NCBI RefSeq assembly: GCF_004801855.1
Contig: NZ_SSTC01000021.1
Location: 1-64,000, forward strand
Source: Pseudomonas sp. A-1
GTDB taxonomy: Bacteria > Pseudomonadota > Gammaproteobacteria > Pseudomonadales > Pseudomonadaceae
Reading direction: 5' to 3'
DNA: 64,000 bases
The position numbers were made by a program, and so were the translations under genes. The notes under the pieces are model-generated. The model searched no databases. It saw only the letters and a program-made list of their open reading frames with translations, and was not told the DNA's origin. Of the stretch, positions 9,706 through 18,031 are shown piece after piece. Every line of letters starts with the position of its first letter. The first letter of the stretch is position 1.

Positions 9706-9856
9706 AAGTCCACCTGTCTCTCGATCGAATCAAGGCGCCCGGCCGGCAGCCGGCCCGCGCAAGGCCGTCTTTGTAGGGGCCGCGGGCGCGCTTGTCCAGC
9801 CTGACGCGCCGGGCTGCATTATGATTGCCCGCCCCACTCTGCACAGGAACGCGCTC

Positions 9857-10315
9857 ATGGCCAGATGGCTGGTGAAAACCGAACCCTCCGAATGCGGCAT
9901 CGACGACTTCGCCCGCGCGCCGCAGACGCCGATCCGCTGGGACGGGGTGCGCAACTACCAGGCGCGCAACTTCCTCCGGGCCATGGCCGAGGGCGACGAG
10001 GTGTTCGTCTACCACGCGAGCTGCAAGGACATCGGCATCGCCGGCGTGGTGCGGGTGGCGCGCACGGCCTACGTCGACCCGACCCAGTTCGATCCGCAGT
10101 CGCCCTACTTCGACGCCAAAAGCACGCCGGACAAGCCGCGCTGGGATGCGGTGGACATGGTGTTCGGGCGCAAGCTGGCGCGGCTGATCTCCCTCGACCG
10201 CCTCAAGGCCCTGCCCGGCCTGGAGAACCTGCCGCTGGTGCAGCGCGGCAGCCGGCTGTCGGTGATGCCGGTCGGCGAGGAGGAGTGGCGGATCATTCTG
10301 GGCGAGTGGCAGTAG
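9857..10315 (+). CDS. EVE-domain protein
   Basis: 152 residues, the whole length being one EVE domain (PUA-like fold). It opens ARWLVKTEPSECGIDDF, continues WDGVRNYQARNFLRAMAEGDEVFVYHASC and ends LSVMPVGEEEWRIIL. EVE domains bind modified bases in DNA or RNA, in an aromatic cage; the ligand of this stand-alone bacterial form is not settled. The start at 9857 matches the family. A TATGAT lies at 9820-9825, just upstream. Confidence 0.9.
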   Translation: MARWLVKTEPSECGIDDFARAPQTPIRWDGVRNYQARNFLRAMAEGDEVFVYHASCKDIGIAGVVRVARTAYVDPTQFDPQSPYFDAKSTPDKPRWDAVDMVFGRKLARLISLDRLKALPGLENLPLVQRGSRLSVMPVGEEEWRIILGEWQ

Positions 10316-10369
10316 GCGGGACGGCCCCGCCTGACAGGGACGCGGCAGGATCAGGAAGGCAGACAGCAC

Positions 10370-10395
10370 AAGGGGGAGCCCATGGGCTCCCCCTT
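10370..10395 (-). terminator. Hairpin at the 3' end of the CrcZ/Y-type RNA
   Basis: A perfect 26-base palindrome (AAGGGGGAGCCC and its complement) closes the predicted RNA on the minus strand. There is no long T-run after it, only CTT-GTG, so the exact 3' end is uncertain. Confidence 0.5.
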
Positions 10396-10735
10396 CGAAT
10401 CGGTCATGCTTTGTTCTTGTTGTGCTGACGGGCTTGTTGTTGTTTTTGGCAACCCGCCCGGCCGGAGGCCGGTGGTAGTCCCAAGTCGGGACCGCAAGAA
10501 CAAACGTATTCCTTTGGACGCTGATGTTGCCGCTACCCTTGCGGGTCCTACCGGTGCTGGCCGCTGCCTCGGGGCAGTTTTATCGTTCTCGGTCTGGTCG
10601 GGGGGAGATCCCTGACGGGCAACTCCTCTCCAAAAGAATCTGTTTGCTGCGCCTCCACCCTGTTGTTCTTGTTGTTATGGAGTCGTTACGTCTTGTTTTT
10701 GTTGTGTTGGTTCAGCGTTGTTGTTTTTGTTGTGC
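10370..10735 (-). ncRNA. CrcZ/CrcY-family Hfq-binding regulatory RNA
   Basis: On the minus strand this stretch carries five CA-rich motifs of the AAnAAnAA type, at about 10717-10734, 10691-10707, 10661-10677, 10434-10448 and 10410-10424 (for example AACAACAAGAACAACAG). This is the hallmark of CrcZ/CrcY/CrcX, which titrate Hfq (with Crc) and so relieve carbon catabolite repression in Pseudomonas. A sigma-54 promoter lies at the right distance upstream, as for CrcZ under CbrAB control. The predicted length, about 366 nt, is in the family range. No open frame explains the stretch. Which paralogue it is cannot be told: the neighbour is an EVE gene, not cbrB. Confidence 0.88.
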
Positions 10736-10745
10736 CAGAGATAAA

Positions 10746-10761
10746 GCAGGTGCCGTGCCAA
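10746..10761 (-). promoter_or_regulatory. Sigma-54 promoter of the CrcZ/Y RNA
   Basis: Read on the minus strand: TTGGCACGGCACCTGC. GG (-24) and GC (-12) are separated by exactly 10 bases, the sigma-54 rule. Start of transcription is expected near 10735. Confidence 0.85.
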
Positions 10762-10858
10762 CTTTTGAAATCCCTTTAAAATCAATGACTTATCCATTTC
10801 AGGCGCACCCGCGGGGCTGCCGGTGACGGCCAATCGGTTACCCGCCGACCCAGGCGGC

Positions 10859-10884
10859 GTTACGCCGGCACCGGTGCGGTAACA
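10859..10884 (-). promoter_or_regulatory. Possible CbrB enhancer site
   Basis: On the minus strand, TGTTAC (10884-10879) and GTAAC (10863-10859) form an inverted pair about 100-125 bases upstream of the sigma-54 element, the usual place for an enhancer-binding protein. That CbrB binds here is inference from family knowledge. Confidence 0.35.
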
Positions 10885-10926
10885 CCCGCGCCCCCACCCT
10901 CCCCAGCCGCGTCCGTGGCCGGCTCG

Positions 10927-11268
10927 CTACATCAGCGCGTCGATCAGCACCGCGTTGGTATAGATCAGGCTGCCGTCGCTGGCGCGATGGCCGACCAGGT
11001 GGAACTGGCCGCGCTGGTCCTCCTTGCGCAGGTAGACGCGCAGCTGGCAGTCGGACAGCGGCCCGCATTCCGGTGGGGTGACCAGCTCCAGGGTGGCGAG
11101 GTCGACGTCCAGCAGCTCCTCGGCTGCACCGCTGCGCTGCAGGCGCTCTTCGGCCTGCTCGAGCTTCACGCGCTGGTCGCCGCCGATGTAGAAGTGGATC
11201 AGCCCCATGGGCACGGATTTCTCGGCGGGACTGGGCTTGCACCAGCTCTCGATCTCGAAACTGCTCAT
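10927..11268 (-). CDS. Conserved-looking hypothetical protein, 113 residues
   Basis: A soluble protein with no signal peptide or membrane segment. It has a mixed beta pattern: MGLIHFYIGGDQ, VKLEQAEERLQRSG, LATLELVTPPECG, CQLRVYLRKEDQRGQFHLVGHR. No domain is recognised. The ATG at 11268 has an excellent GAGGAA site 5 bases ahead, which fixes the start. It lies 86 bases after the CAP-domain gene on the same strand, possibly one transcript. Its 3' side faces the CrcZ/Y promoter region. Confidence 0.65.
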   Translation of the reverse strand: MSSFEIESWCKPSPAEKSVPMGLIHFYIGGDQRVKLEQAEERLQRSGAAEELLDVDLATLELVTPPECGPLSDCQLRVYLRKEDQRGQFHLVGHRASDGSLIYTNAVLIDALM

Positions 11269-11354
11269 CGCGGTTCCTCCCCTGTGGTGTGGAAGTCCGC
11301 CCTTGAGCATAGCCAAGCGGACGGCATTCTCCCGTCCGCTCGACGGCGCGTCGC

Positions 11355-12206
11355 TCAGGGCGCGCCGAACAGCGCGGTCCAGTAGATTCCCGCATCGCTC
11401 TTCGGGTCGATCGCGTAGGCCGCGCCCAGCTCGCGGTACTGCGGGTTCATCAGGGTGGCGCAGTGGCCGGGGCTGGCCAGCCAGCCGTCGACCACCTTGC
11501 GCGCGCTGTCCTGCGCGGCGGCGATGTTCTCGCCGATCAGCCCGCCGCCGTAGCCGGCCAGCTCGGCACGGTCGCTCGGGGTGCGGCCGTCGCGGTCGCG
11601 GTGGGCGAAGAAGTTGCCGTTGGCCATGGCCCGGCTGTGGGTTTCCGCCACGCTGCCCAGGGTGGCGTTCCAGGCCAGCGGCGCCGCCGCGGCGAAGGTC
11701 TGGCCGCCGCACTGGCGGGCCTGGGCGCGGGCGGCGTTGATGCCGTCGAGCAGCTTCTGCCCTTCCGCCTGCCAGTCGCCCATGCGCCCGGCCAGCAGCG
11801 GCCGCGCCAGCACGATGCGCCAGTCGCGGCCCGCGCGGCTGACGCCGATATCGACGAACTGCGGGTCCAGCAGCACCTGACAGTAGCTGGCCTGCAGCGC
11901 CGTCATGACCGCCTGGGCGTCGCGCGGCCCGGACAGGCTGATGGCCTGGGCGGTCACCATCTGGTAGTCGGTGCGGGTCAGCGCCTGCTGCAGGTCGCCC
12001 ACGGCGCCGGCCGGCAGGATCAGGCGCGGATCGGCCACCAGCGGCGGCAGCTCCTCGGACACCTGGTTGGCACAGCGCTGCACCTGGCCGCGGTAGGCGT
12101 TGATCGACTCGAGCAACTGCGACTCTTCGCTCGCCCCGGCAGCGGCGGCGAACAGCACTCCCAGCGGCACCGCGGCAAGCCGCAGCACGGACGAAGCAAT
12201 GGGCAT
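11355..12206 (-). CDS. Exported CAP-domain (SCP/PR1-like) protein
   Basis: 283 residues with an N-terminal signal peptide (about 25 residues, ending AAAGASEES). The C-terminal half is a CAP domain: AETHSRAMANGNFFAHRDRDGRTPSDRAELAGYG, LIGENIAAAQ, VVDGWLASPGHCATLMNPQYRELGAAYA, containing the usual His/Glu/His cluster. The N-terminal half (about 30-150) has no recognised domain; cysteines there may pair. Bacterial CAP proteins are secreted; their role is mostly unknown. AAGGAGG stands 7 bases before the ATG. Confidence 0.85.
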   Translation of the reverse strand: MPIASSVLRLAAVPLGVLFAAAAGASEESQLLESINAYRGQVQRCANQVSEELPPLVADPRLILPAGAVGDLQQALTRTDYQMVTAQAISLSGPRDAQAVMTALQASYCQVLLDPQFVDIGVSRAGRDWRIVLARPLLAGRMGDWQAEGQKLLDGINAARAQARQCGGQTFAAAAPLAWNATLGSVAETHSRAMANGNFFAHRDRDGRTPSDRAELAGYGGGLIGENIAAAQDSARKVVDGWLASPGHCATLMNPQYRELGAAYAIDPKSDAGIYWTALFGAP

Positions 12207-12345
12207 GGAAACCTCCTTGGTCGGACTGCCGCCATGATGCGCGATTGCGGCCCCGTTGCGCACGCCCGCCCGGGAAGGCGGCTGGCCGGGGCGCGCAGGG
12301 CGCGGCAGCTGTGCGCCTGCCGGCGGCGCGGCTATGATCGGACTC

Positions 12346-12747
12346 ATGAGCACTCCGCCGCCACTCCGCCAGCCCTGCCCGCCCGGTGTCTGCATCTGCA
12401 GGCACCGCGAGCTGCTGGACGATCCGCACGGCGACCTGCGCATCCTGCTGCTGACCCGCCACGAGGAAAGGCGCCTGCTGGAGCGGCTGGAGAACATCCG
12501 GGAGCTGGCCGAGCTGGAGCGCCTGCAGCGGCGCATGTACGAGCAGCTGGGCATCCGCCTGACCGTCGCGCCCGGCCACAACGAGGTGCGCAGCATGCGC
12601 GGCATCACCATCCGCCTCGCCGAGCAGGCGGGGCTGTGCCGCAGGACCCGCCGCGCCATTCCGGCGGCGATCCGCCGCGCCCTGGAGGCGCGCCCGGAAA
12701 TCGCCTTCCGCCTGCTCGACTCCTTCGACCTGCTGGGTGACGCCTGA
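12346..12747 (+). CDS. Hypothetical protein with N-terminal cysteine pair
   Basis: 133 residues. The start MSTPPPLRQPCPPGVCICRHRELLDD holds three cysteines within 8 residues, possibly a metal site. A charged, helical middle follows (RHEERRLLERLENIRELAELERLQRRMYEQLG), then a basic region and a leucine-rich end. No family is recognised. The first in-frame ATG (12256) lacks a ribosome site, so 12346 is preferred. rlhA follows 93 bases later on the same strand. Confidence 0.6.
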   Translation: MSTPPPLRQPCPPGVCICRHRELLDDPHGDLRILLLTRHEERRLLERLENIRELAELERLQRRMYEQLGIRLTVAPGHNEVRSMRGITIRLAEQAGLCRRTRRAIPAAIRRALEARPEIAFRLLDSFDLLGDA

Positions 12748-12840
12748 CCGCCGCCGCCCCGGCCATCACGCCAGCGATCCAAACGCGTCCCGGGCCGCTA
12801 CAATGCACGGCTTGTTTCGTTGCGCTCGCGAGCCCGCCCC

Positions 12841-14841
12841 ATGTCTCTGCCCAAACACCACCTGGAACTGCTCAGCCCCGCGCGGGATGTCACCATCGCC
12901 CGGGAGGCCATCCTGCACGGCGCCGACGCCGTGTACATCGGCGGCCCCAGTTTCGGTGCGCGGCACAATGCCGAGAACAGCGTGGCGGATATCGCCGAGC
13001 TGGTGAAGTTCGCCCACCTGTTCCATGCGCGGGTGTTCGTCACCCTCAATACCATCCTCCACGATGACGAGCTGGAACCGGCGCGCACGCTGATCCACCA
13101 GTTGTACGACGCCGGCGTCGACGCGCTGATCGTGCAGGACATGGGCATCATGGAGCTGGACATCCCGCCGATCGAGATCCACGCCAGCACGCAGACCGAC
13201 ATCCGCAGCCTGGAGAAGGCCAAGTTCCTCGCCGACGCCGGCTTCTCCCAGCTGGTGCTGGCCCGCGAGCTGAACCTGCAGGAAATCCGCCAGATCAGCG
13301 ACAGCGTCGACGCCACCGTGGAGTTCTTCATCCACGGCGCGCTGTGCGTGGCCTTCTCCGGGCAGTGCTACATCTCCCACGCGCAGACCGGACGCAGCGC
13401 CAACCGCGGCGACTGCTCGCAGGCCTGCCGCCTGCCCTACACCCTCAAGGACGAGAGCGGCGCGGTGGTGGCCTACGAGAAGCATCTGCTGTCGATGAAG
13501 GACAACAACCAGAGCGCCAACCTGCGCGCGCTGATCGACGCCGGCGTGCGCTCGTTCAAGATCGAGGGGCGCTACAAGGACGTCAGCTACGTCAAGAACA
13601 TCACCGCCTACTACCGCCAGCGCCTCGACGAGATCCTCGAGGAACGCCCGGAACTGGCCCGCGCGTCCAGCGGCCGCACCGAGCACTTCTTCGTCCCCGA
13701 CCCCGAGCGCACCTTCCACCGCGGCAGTACCGACTACTTCGTCAACGACCGCCTGGCCGACATCGGCGCCTTCGACTCGCCGAAGTTCACCGGCCTGCCG
13801 GTCGGCGAGGTGCTCAAGGTCGGCAAGCGCGACCTGATCGCCAGCACCAGCGACCCGCTGTCCAACGGCGACGGCCTCAACGTGCTGGTCAAGCGCGAGG
13901 TGGTGGGCTTCCGCGCCAGCGTGGTCGAGCTGCTCAGGCAGTTCGAGGAGAACGGCGAGCCGCGCTGGCAGTACCGCGTCGAGCCCAACGAGATGCCGGA
14001 AGAACTCAAGCGCCTGCGCCCGAACCATCCGCTCAACCGCAACCTCGACCACAACTGGCAGCAGGCGCTGCTGAAGACCTCCGCCGAACGGCGCGTCGGC
14101 GTCAGCTGGCAGGCCACGCTGAGTGCCGGGCGCGTCACCCTGACCGCCGCCAGCGAGGAAGGCGTGAGCGCCTCGGCCAGCCTCGACGGCGCCTTCGGCG
14201 CAGCCAACAAGCCGGAGCAGGCGCTGGAGCAGCTGCGCGACCTGCTCGGCCAGCTGGGCACCACCATCTACCACGCCGATGCCGTGGAGATCGACGCGCC
14301 GCAGATGCCGTTCGTGCCCAACTCGCAGCTCAAGGCGCTGCGCCGCGAGGTGATCGAGGCGCTGACCGCCGCGCGCATCGCCGCCCACCGCAAGGGCTTC
14401 CGCAAGCCGGTCAGCGTGCCGCCGCCGGTCTACCCGGAGTCGCACCTGAGCTTCCTCGCCAACGTCTACAACGAGAAGGCGCGCGCCTTCTACCAGCGCT
14501 TCGGCGTGCAGCTGATCGACGCGGCCTACGAGGCCCACGAGGAGACCGGCGAGGTGCCGGTGATGATCACCAAGCACTGCCTGCGCTTCTCCTTCAACCT
14601 GTGCCCCAAGCAGGCCAAGGGCTACACCGGCGTGCGCAACAAGGTCGCGCCCATGCAGCTGGTGCACGGCGACGAGGTGCTGACCCTGAAGTTCGACTGC
14701 AAGCCGTGCGAGATGCACGTGATCGGCAAGATCAAGGGCCACATCCTCAACCTGCCGCAGCCGGGCAGCCAGGCGAGCATCGTCGCCGAGATCAGCCCCG
14801 AGGACCTGCTGAAGACCATCAGGCGGCAGCCGCTGCACTGA
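12841..14841 (+). CDS. rlhA: 23S rRNA C2501 hydroxylation protein, U32 peptidase family (YdcP)
   Basis: The protein follows E. coli RlhA (YdcP) from end to end: LELLSPARDVTIAREAILHGADAVYIGG, HASTQTDIRSLEKAKFL, EFFIHGALCVAFSGQC, SRGRTEHFFVP-type middle, and the C-terminal KFDCKPCEMHVIGKIKGHIL. It is required for 5-hydroxylation of C2501 in 23S rRNA, probably using prephenate. The presumed Fe-S or zinc cysteine cluster is C169, C176, C192 and C196. At 666 residues it is the long form; TrhP (YegQ) for tRNA is about 450. A TACAAT -10 lies at 12799-12804, so it probably has its own promoter. Confidence 0.92.
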   Translation: MSLPKHHLELLSPARDVTIAREAILHGADAVYIGGPSFGARHNAENSVADIAELVKFAHLFHARVFVTLNTILHDDELEPARTLIHQLYDAGVDALIVQDMGIMELDIPPIEIHASTQTDIRSLEKAKFLADAGFSQLVLARELNLQEIRQISDSVDATVEFFIHGALCVAFSGQCYISHAQTGRSANRGDCSQACRLPYTLKDESGAVVAYEKHLLSMKDNNQSANLRALIDAGVRSFKIEGRYKDVSYVKNITAYYRQRLDEILEERPELARASSGRTEHFFVPDPERTFHRGSTDYFVNDRLADIGAFDSPKFTGLPVGEVLKVGKRDLIASTSDPLSNGDGLNVLVKREVVGFRASVVELLRQFEENGEPRWQYRVEPNEMPEELKRLRPNHPLNRNLDHNWQQALLKTSAERRVGVSWQATLSAGRVTLTAASEEGVSASASLDGAFGAANKPEQALEQLRDLLGQLGTTIYHADAVEIDAPQMPFVPNSQLKALRREVIEALTAARIAAHRKGFRKPVSVPPPVYPESHLSFLANVYNEKARAFYQRFGVQLIDAAYEAHEETGEVPVMITKHCLRFSFNLCPKQAKGYTGVRNKVAPMQLVHGDEVLTLKFDCKPCEMHVIGKIKGHILNLPQPGSQASIVAEISPEDLLKTIRRQPLH

Positions 14842-14879
14842 CCCCGGCAACGACCCGCGCCGCTATCGGCGTGGGGCAT

Positions 14880-14918
14880 GACGAACGGTGGGCAAGCCTG
14901 GCTTGTCCACCGTTCGTC
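14880..14918 (+). terminator. Long hairpin after rlhA
   Basis: A 17-bp stem with one G-T pair (14880-14896 with 14902-14918; arms GACGAACGGTGGGCAAG and its partner) and a 5-base loop, followed by GTTTC. It lies 38 bases past the rlhA stop. It could also be a palindromic repeat. Confidence 0.55.
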
Positions 14919-15027
14919 GTTTCTGGCCCGCGATCTGGCGCCGCGGGACTGCTGGCCGCGCCGGCTACCCGGCAGCCGGCGCATCCGCGCACTAGACTTG
15001 AGACGTCACTCCCCGGAGATCGCCGTC

Positions 15028-15156
15028 ATGAGCAAGAGTCACGAAACCCACAAGGAAGGCCGCAAGAAGCCGCAGAAGAGCGCCCAGGAAAAACGCCAGG
15101 CCAAGCGCGTCAAGAAGTCCGGCGGCACCCTGCTGGGCAGCCACGCGGCGCCCTGA
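15028..15156 (+). CDS. Small lysine-rich basic protein
   Basis: 42 residues, nearly all polar: MSKSHETHKEGRKKPQKSAQ then EKRQAKRVKKSGGTLLGSHAAP. About a third are Lys or Arg, with no predicted fold, so it may bind nucleic acid or the ribosome (inference). A CGGAGAT stands 7 bases before the ATG at 15028. It lies between the rlhA hairpin and ppiC, on the same strand. Confidence 0.55.
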   Translation: MSKSHETHKEGRKKPQKSAQEKRQAKRVKKSGGTLLGSHAAP

Positions 15157-15247
15157 GCCATGCCATGCCCCGGCGTCGCACGCCGGGGCCGCTTGCATGC
15201 GCGCCGCGATCCGGTAGGCTGGACGGCCAATCACTGGAGGAATCCCC

Positions 15248-15529
15248 ATGGCCCGAGCCACTGCCCGTCACATCCTGGTTTCCAGCGAAGCCAAGTGCCT
15301 TGAACTGAAAGCCGCCATCGAAGCCGGCGCCGACTTCGCCCAGGTCGCCCGCGACAACTCCACCTGCCCGTCCGGCCGCGACGGCGGCAACCTCGGCTCG
15401 TTCGGCCGCGGCCAGATGGTCAAGGAGTTCGACAGCGTGGTGTTCAGCGCACCGCTCAACGTCGTGCAGGGTCCGGTGAAGACCCAGTTCGGCTACCACC
15501 TGCTGGAAGTCACCAGCCGCCAGGACTGA
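15248..15529 (+). CDS. ppiC: Parvulin-type peptidyl-prolyl cis-trans isomerase C
   Basis: A 93-residue single-domain parvulin, exactly the length of E. coli PpiC, with no signal peptide, so cytoplasmic. It speeds cis-trans isomerisation of X-Pro bonds. Landmarks: ARHILVSS at the start, FAQVARDNSTCPSGRDGGNLGSFGRGQMVKEFD in the middle, and GPVKTQFGYHLLEV at the end. AGGAATCCCC precedes the ATG. A shared terminator lies between it and the convergent zapA. Confidence 0.95.
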   Translation: MARATARHILVSSEAKCLELKAAIEAGADFAQVARDNSTCPSGRDGGNLGSFGRGQMVKEFDSVVFSAPLNVVQGPVKTQFGYHLLEVTSRQD

Positions 15530-15542
15530 TCCCGGCGCACAA

Positions 15543-15576
15543 GCAAAAGGGGCTGCCCGATGGCAGCCCCTTTTGC
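15543..15576. terminator. Bidirectional terminator between ppiC and zapA
   Basis: The stem GCAAAAGGGGCTGCC/GGCAGCCCCTTTTGC closes on a CGAT loop. The A-run on one side and T-run on the other let it end transcripts from both convergent genes. Confidence 0.9.
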
Positions 15577-15591
15577 ATTGTCCGGCGTAAA

Positions 15592-15885
15592 TCAGGCCGT
15601 ACCGTCGCCCTGCAGCTGCCGGGCGATGCGTTGCGCCAGCGCGGCGAGGCGTTCCTCGGCCTCGCGCTGCTCCGCCTCCTGTCTGAGCAGCGGCACGCAC
15701 AGGTTCAGCGCCGTGAGCACCAGCAGCTCGTGGCTGCCGGCGCGCGGGAAGCGCTGCTGGTTCTGGTCGAGCTGCTCCTGCAGCCTGGCCGCAGCCTGCT
15801 CGAGGATCGCCTCCTCGCCGGCCGGCGCCCTGACCGGGTAGCCGATCCCGAGGATCTTCAGGACACGGACGCCACTCTCGCTCAT
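15592..15885 (-). CDS. zapA: Cell division protein ZapA
   Basis: ZapA binds FtsZ and bundles protofilaments at the division ring. The 97 residues show the ZapA pattern: VRVLKILGIGYPVRAPAGEEAILEQAAARLQEQL, then LLVLTALNLCVPLLRQEAEQREAEERLAALAQRI as the C-terminal coiled coil. Its start codon overlaps the stop of the upstream small coiled-coil gene by 4 bases (ATGA), so the two are translationally coupled. The 6S RNA gene commonly found beside zapA is not present here. Confidence 0.92.
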   Translation of the reverse strand: MSESGVRVLKILGIGYPVRAPAGEEAILEQAAARLQEQLDQNQQRFPRAGSHELLVLTALNLCVPLLRQEAEQREAEERLAALAQRIARQLQGDGTA

Positions 15886-16109
15886 GCGGCGCTACTGGCA
15901 CCGGCGCGCTGGATCAGCGCCTGCAGGCGGGCCAGGGTGGCGGCCTGCTGCTCTTCCTGCTCCAGCGCGGCCATCTGCAGGTTCTCGTTTTCTTCGCGGG
16001 CCTGGCGCAGCTGCTGCTCGAGCTGCTGGCAGCTGGCGCTCAGGGTCTGGTTCTGTTGCAGCAGATCGGCCACAAGGCCTTCGAGTTGCGCAAGGGTGGT
16101 TTCAAGCAT
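15882..16109 (-). CDS. Small coiled-coil protein, TIGR02449/ZapB-like family
   Basis: 75 residues forming one long coiled coil (LETTLAQLEGLVADLLQQNQTL then QQLEQQLRQAREENENLQMAAL). This family regularly precedes zapA in gammaproteobacteria, and the ATGA overlap here fits a joint role at the division site. The role is inferred from position and coil; it is much shorter than a structural protein. The start at 16109 gives the family-length product; the longer frame has no ribosome site. Confidence 0.8.
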   Translation of the reverse strand: MLETTLAQLEGLVADLLQQNQTLSASCQQLEQQLRQAREENENLQMAALEQEEQQAATLARLQALIQRAGASSAA

Positions 16110-16281
16110 GGGAACGCTCCGAGGGCTCGTGAATGGCGGCAGAGGATAGTTAAAAGCCCCGCCCCCCACAACCGCCGGACGCTGTGCGACAGGTGCCGGC
16201 GAGCGCCCGAGCCGCTAGAATCGGCCACTCCCCGTTCCCGGGCCGGCCCGGGGACCCAACCCTCGCAGCGAGAGAACCGAC

Positions 16282-16983
16282 ATGGGCGCCCAGTGGAAAG
16301 CCAAACCGAAAGAAGCCGCCGCCAACGCCAGGGGCAAGATCTTCGGCAAGCTGGTGAAGGAAATCATGATTGCCGCGCGCAACGGCGCCGACCCGGACAT
16401 GAACCCCAAGCTGCGCCTGGCCGTGTATCAGGCCAAGAAGGCGTCGATGCCCAAGGACACCCTGGAGCGCGCGATCAAGAAGGGCGCCGGCCTGTCCGGC
16501 GAGGTGGTCAACTACGAGCGCACCGTCTATGAAGGCTTCGCCCCGCACCGCGTGCCGGTGATCGTCGAGTGCCTGACCGACAACCTCAACCGCACCGTGG
16601 CGGAAATCCGCGTGCTGTTCCGCAAGGGCCAGCTGGGCACCACCGGTTCGGTGAGCTGGGACTTCGACTACCTGGGCATGATCGAGGCGACCCCGGAAGG
16701 CGACGCCGACCCGGAGCTGGCCGCCATCGAGGCCGGCGCCCAGGACTTCGAGGCGGCCGAGGAAGGCGCCACCCTGTTCTACACCGAACCGACCGACCTC
16801 GACGCGGTGTGCAAGGCGCTGCCGGAGTTCGGTTTCACCGTGCAGTCGGCCAACCTCGGCTACAAGGCGAAGAACCCGGTGAGCCTGTCCGGCGCCGAGC
16901 TGGAGGAAGTCGAGGCCTTCCTCGAGGCGCTCGACAACCACGACGACGTGCAGAACGTCTACGTCGGCCTCAACGCCGAGTGA
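16282..16983 (+). CDS. YebC/PmpR-family protein (YeeN-like branch)
   Basis: 233 residues. YebC proteins act in transcription control, and recent work also ties them to translation of proline stretches. The family signature is clear: [53 protein letters not shown], then [28 protein letters not shown] and [13 protein letters not shown]. The start MGAQWKAK differs from the MAGHSKWANIKHRK of the main YebC/PmpR protein, placing it in the shorter YeeN-like branch. GAGAGAACCGAC precedes the ATG. It is divergent from the zapA pair. Confidence 0.9.
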   Translation: MGAQWKAKPKEAAANARGKIFGKLVKEIMIAARNGADPDMNPKLRLAVYQAKKASMPKDTLERAIKKGAGLSGEVVNYERTVYEGFAPHRVPVIVECLTDNLNRTVAEIRVLFRKGQLGTTGSVSWDFDYLGMIEATPEGDADPELAAIEAGAQDFEAAEEGATLFYTEPTDLDAVCKALPEFGFTVQSANLGYKAKNPVSLSGAELEEVEAFLEALDNHDDVQNVYVGLNAE

Positions 16984-17029
16984 CGCCCTGCCAGCAGTGT
17001 ACCGCCGCCCGGCGGTGCACTCCGTCGCC

Positions 17030-17449
17030 ATGACCGAACTGCAGTTCGCGCCGCTGGCGCCGCCGCTCAAGCCGCTGCTGGACAAGTTCTACCGCGCCCA
17101 TCGCTCGTCGATGCGCGCCCCCAACGGCGCCCGGGTATGGGTGGCGCGCCGCCAGGAAATCCTCGCCGCGCTGTGCCTGACCGCCGTCGACGACGGGCAC
17201 TGGCTGACCGGACTGCTGGTGGCGCCGGGCGAGCGCCGCCATGGCCTGGCCAGCCGGCTGGTCGAGCAGGCACTGGCGCGCACCCCGGGGCCGGTGTGGC
17301 TGTTCTGCCACCCGGATCTGGTCGGCTTCTACCAACGCCTGGACTTCGCACCGGCAACCCGGCTGCCAGCGGCTCTGGCCGAGCGCCTGGCGCGCTACCA
17401 GCGCAGCAAGGCGCTGGTGGCCCTGGCGTCCCCCGACGCGAGGATCTGA
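17030..17449 (+). CDS. GNAT-family N-acetyltransferase
   Basis: 139 residues. The acetyl-CoA-binding motif A is visible as GLLVAPGERRHGLASRLVEQAL (about 62-83), followed by WLFCHPDLVGFYQRLDFAPA, the GNAT motif B. The substrate is unknown. The ATG at 17030 (MTELQFAPLAPPLKPLLDKFYRAH) is chosen on the likely domain start; an ATG at 16997 would add 11 residues. Its ribosome site is weak, and it follows the YebC-family gene by 46 bases, so it may be read with it. Confidence 0.8.
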   Translation: MTELQFAPLAPPLKPLLDKFYRAHRSSMRAPNGARVWVARRQEILAALCLTAVDDGHWLTGLLVAPGERRHGLASRLVEQALARTPGPVWLFCHPDLVGFYQRLDFAPATRLPAALAERLARYQRSKALVALASPDARI

Positions 17450-17482
17450 CCGGGAAAAGGCACGCGACGGGCGGAGTCCGGC

Positions 17483-18031
17483 TCAGTACCTGCCCATCTC
17501 GATGCTCTGCTCGCCAAGCAGGCGCGACTCCTCGCCGGCCGCCCTGGCCTTGTACACGGCCTTCACAGTGGCGTAATAGCTGTGTCCGCGCCCGCCCGAA
17601 CAGGGCGGCAGGTAGGCGCCACCCTTGCCACGCAGCCAGCCCTGGTGCTTCTGCTCGACGAACATGCCGGCCGGCAGGTCGAGGCTTTCCCCGGCGACCG
17701 AGGGGATGGTCGCACTGGCCTGCCCCGGAGACAGCCACAAGCCCAGCTTGCCGTGGCCACCGTGATCCATCAGGAAATAACTGCGGTCGCTGAACTCGAC
17801 GATCAGCGCATTGGCGCCGGCCGGAATGTTGCCGACCCGCAACAGCGGAGTCGAACCGTGGCCACCAGCCCACAGGCAGCGCTGTCCGGCTGGGACCGTC
17901 TGACCATCCCACAGCGGGTCAACCAAGGCCACCTGCAACCTGGCCGGACGTTCCACTGGCGCATAGCCCGACGACGCGCAACCGCCCAGCAGGCTCAGGC
18001 CAGCCAGCACCAGCAGGATCGACTTCTTCAT
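17483..18031 (-). CDS. Lipoprotein of unknown function
   Basis: 182 residues. The signal peptide MKKSILLVLAGLSLLGGCAS ends in a lipobox (LGG-C18). Ser and Ser-Gly follow the cysteine rather than Asp, which predicts the outer membrane. The mature part is rich in Gly and aromatic residues (LWAGGHGSTPLLRVGNIPAGANALIVEFSD, YFLMDHGGHGKLGLWL) and has a Cys in LPPCSGGRGHSYY. The look is that of an all-beta domain, but no family is recognised. GAGGAAT lies 6 bases before the ATG at 18031. It stands alone on its strand. Confidence 0.75.
   Translation of the reverse strand: MKKSILLVLAGLSLLGGCASSGYAPVERPARLQVALVDPLWDGQTVPAGQRCLWAGGHGSTPLLRVGNIPAGANALIVEFSDRSYFLMDHGGHGKLGLWLSPGQASATIPSVAGESLDLPAGMFVEQKHQGWLRGKGGAYLPPCSGGRGHSYYATVKAVYKARAAGEESRLLGEQSIEMGRY

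Noticed and set aside
15530-15600. 6S RNA gene expected beside zapA
   Set aside because: Only a terminator fits in the short space on the downstream side, and the upstream side holds the coiled-coil partner and YebC-family gene; no room for about 180 bases.
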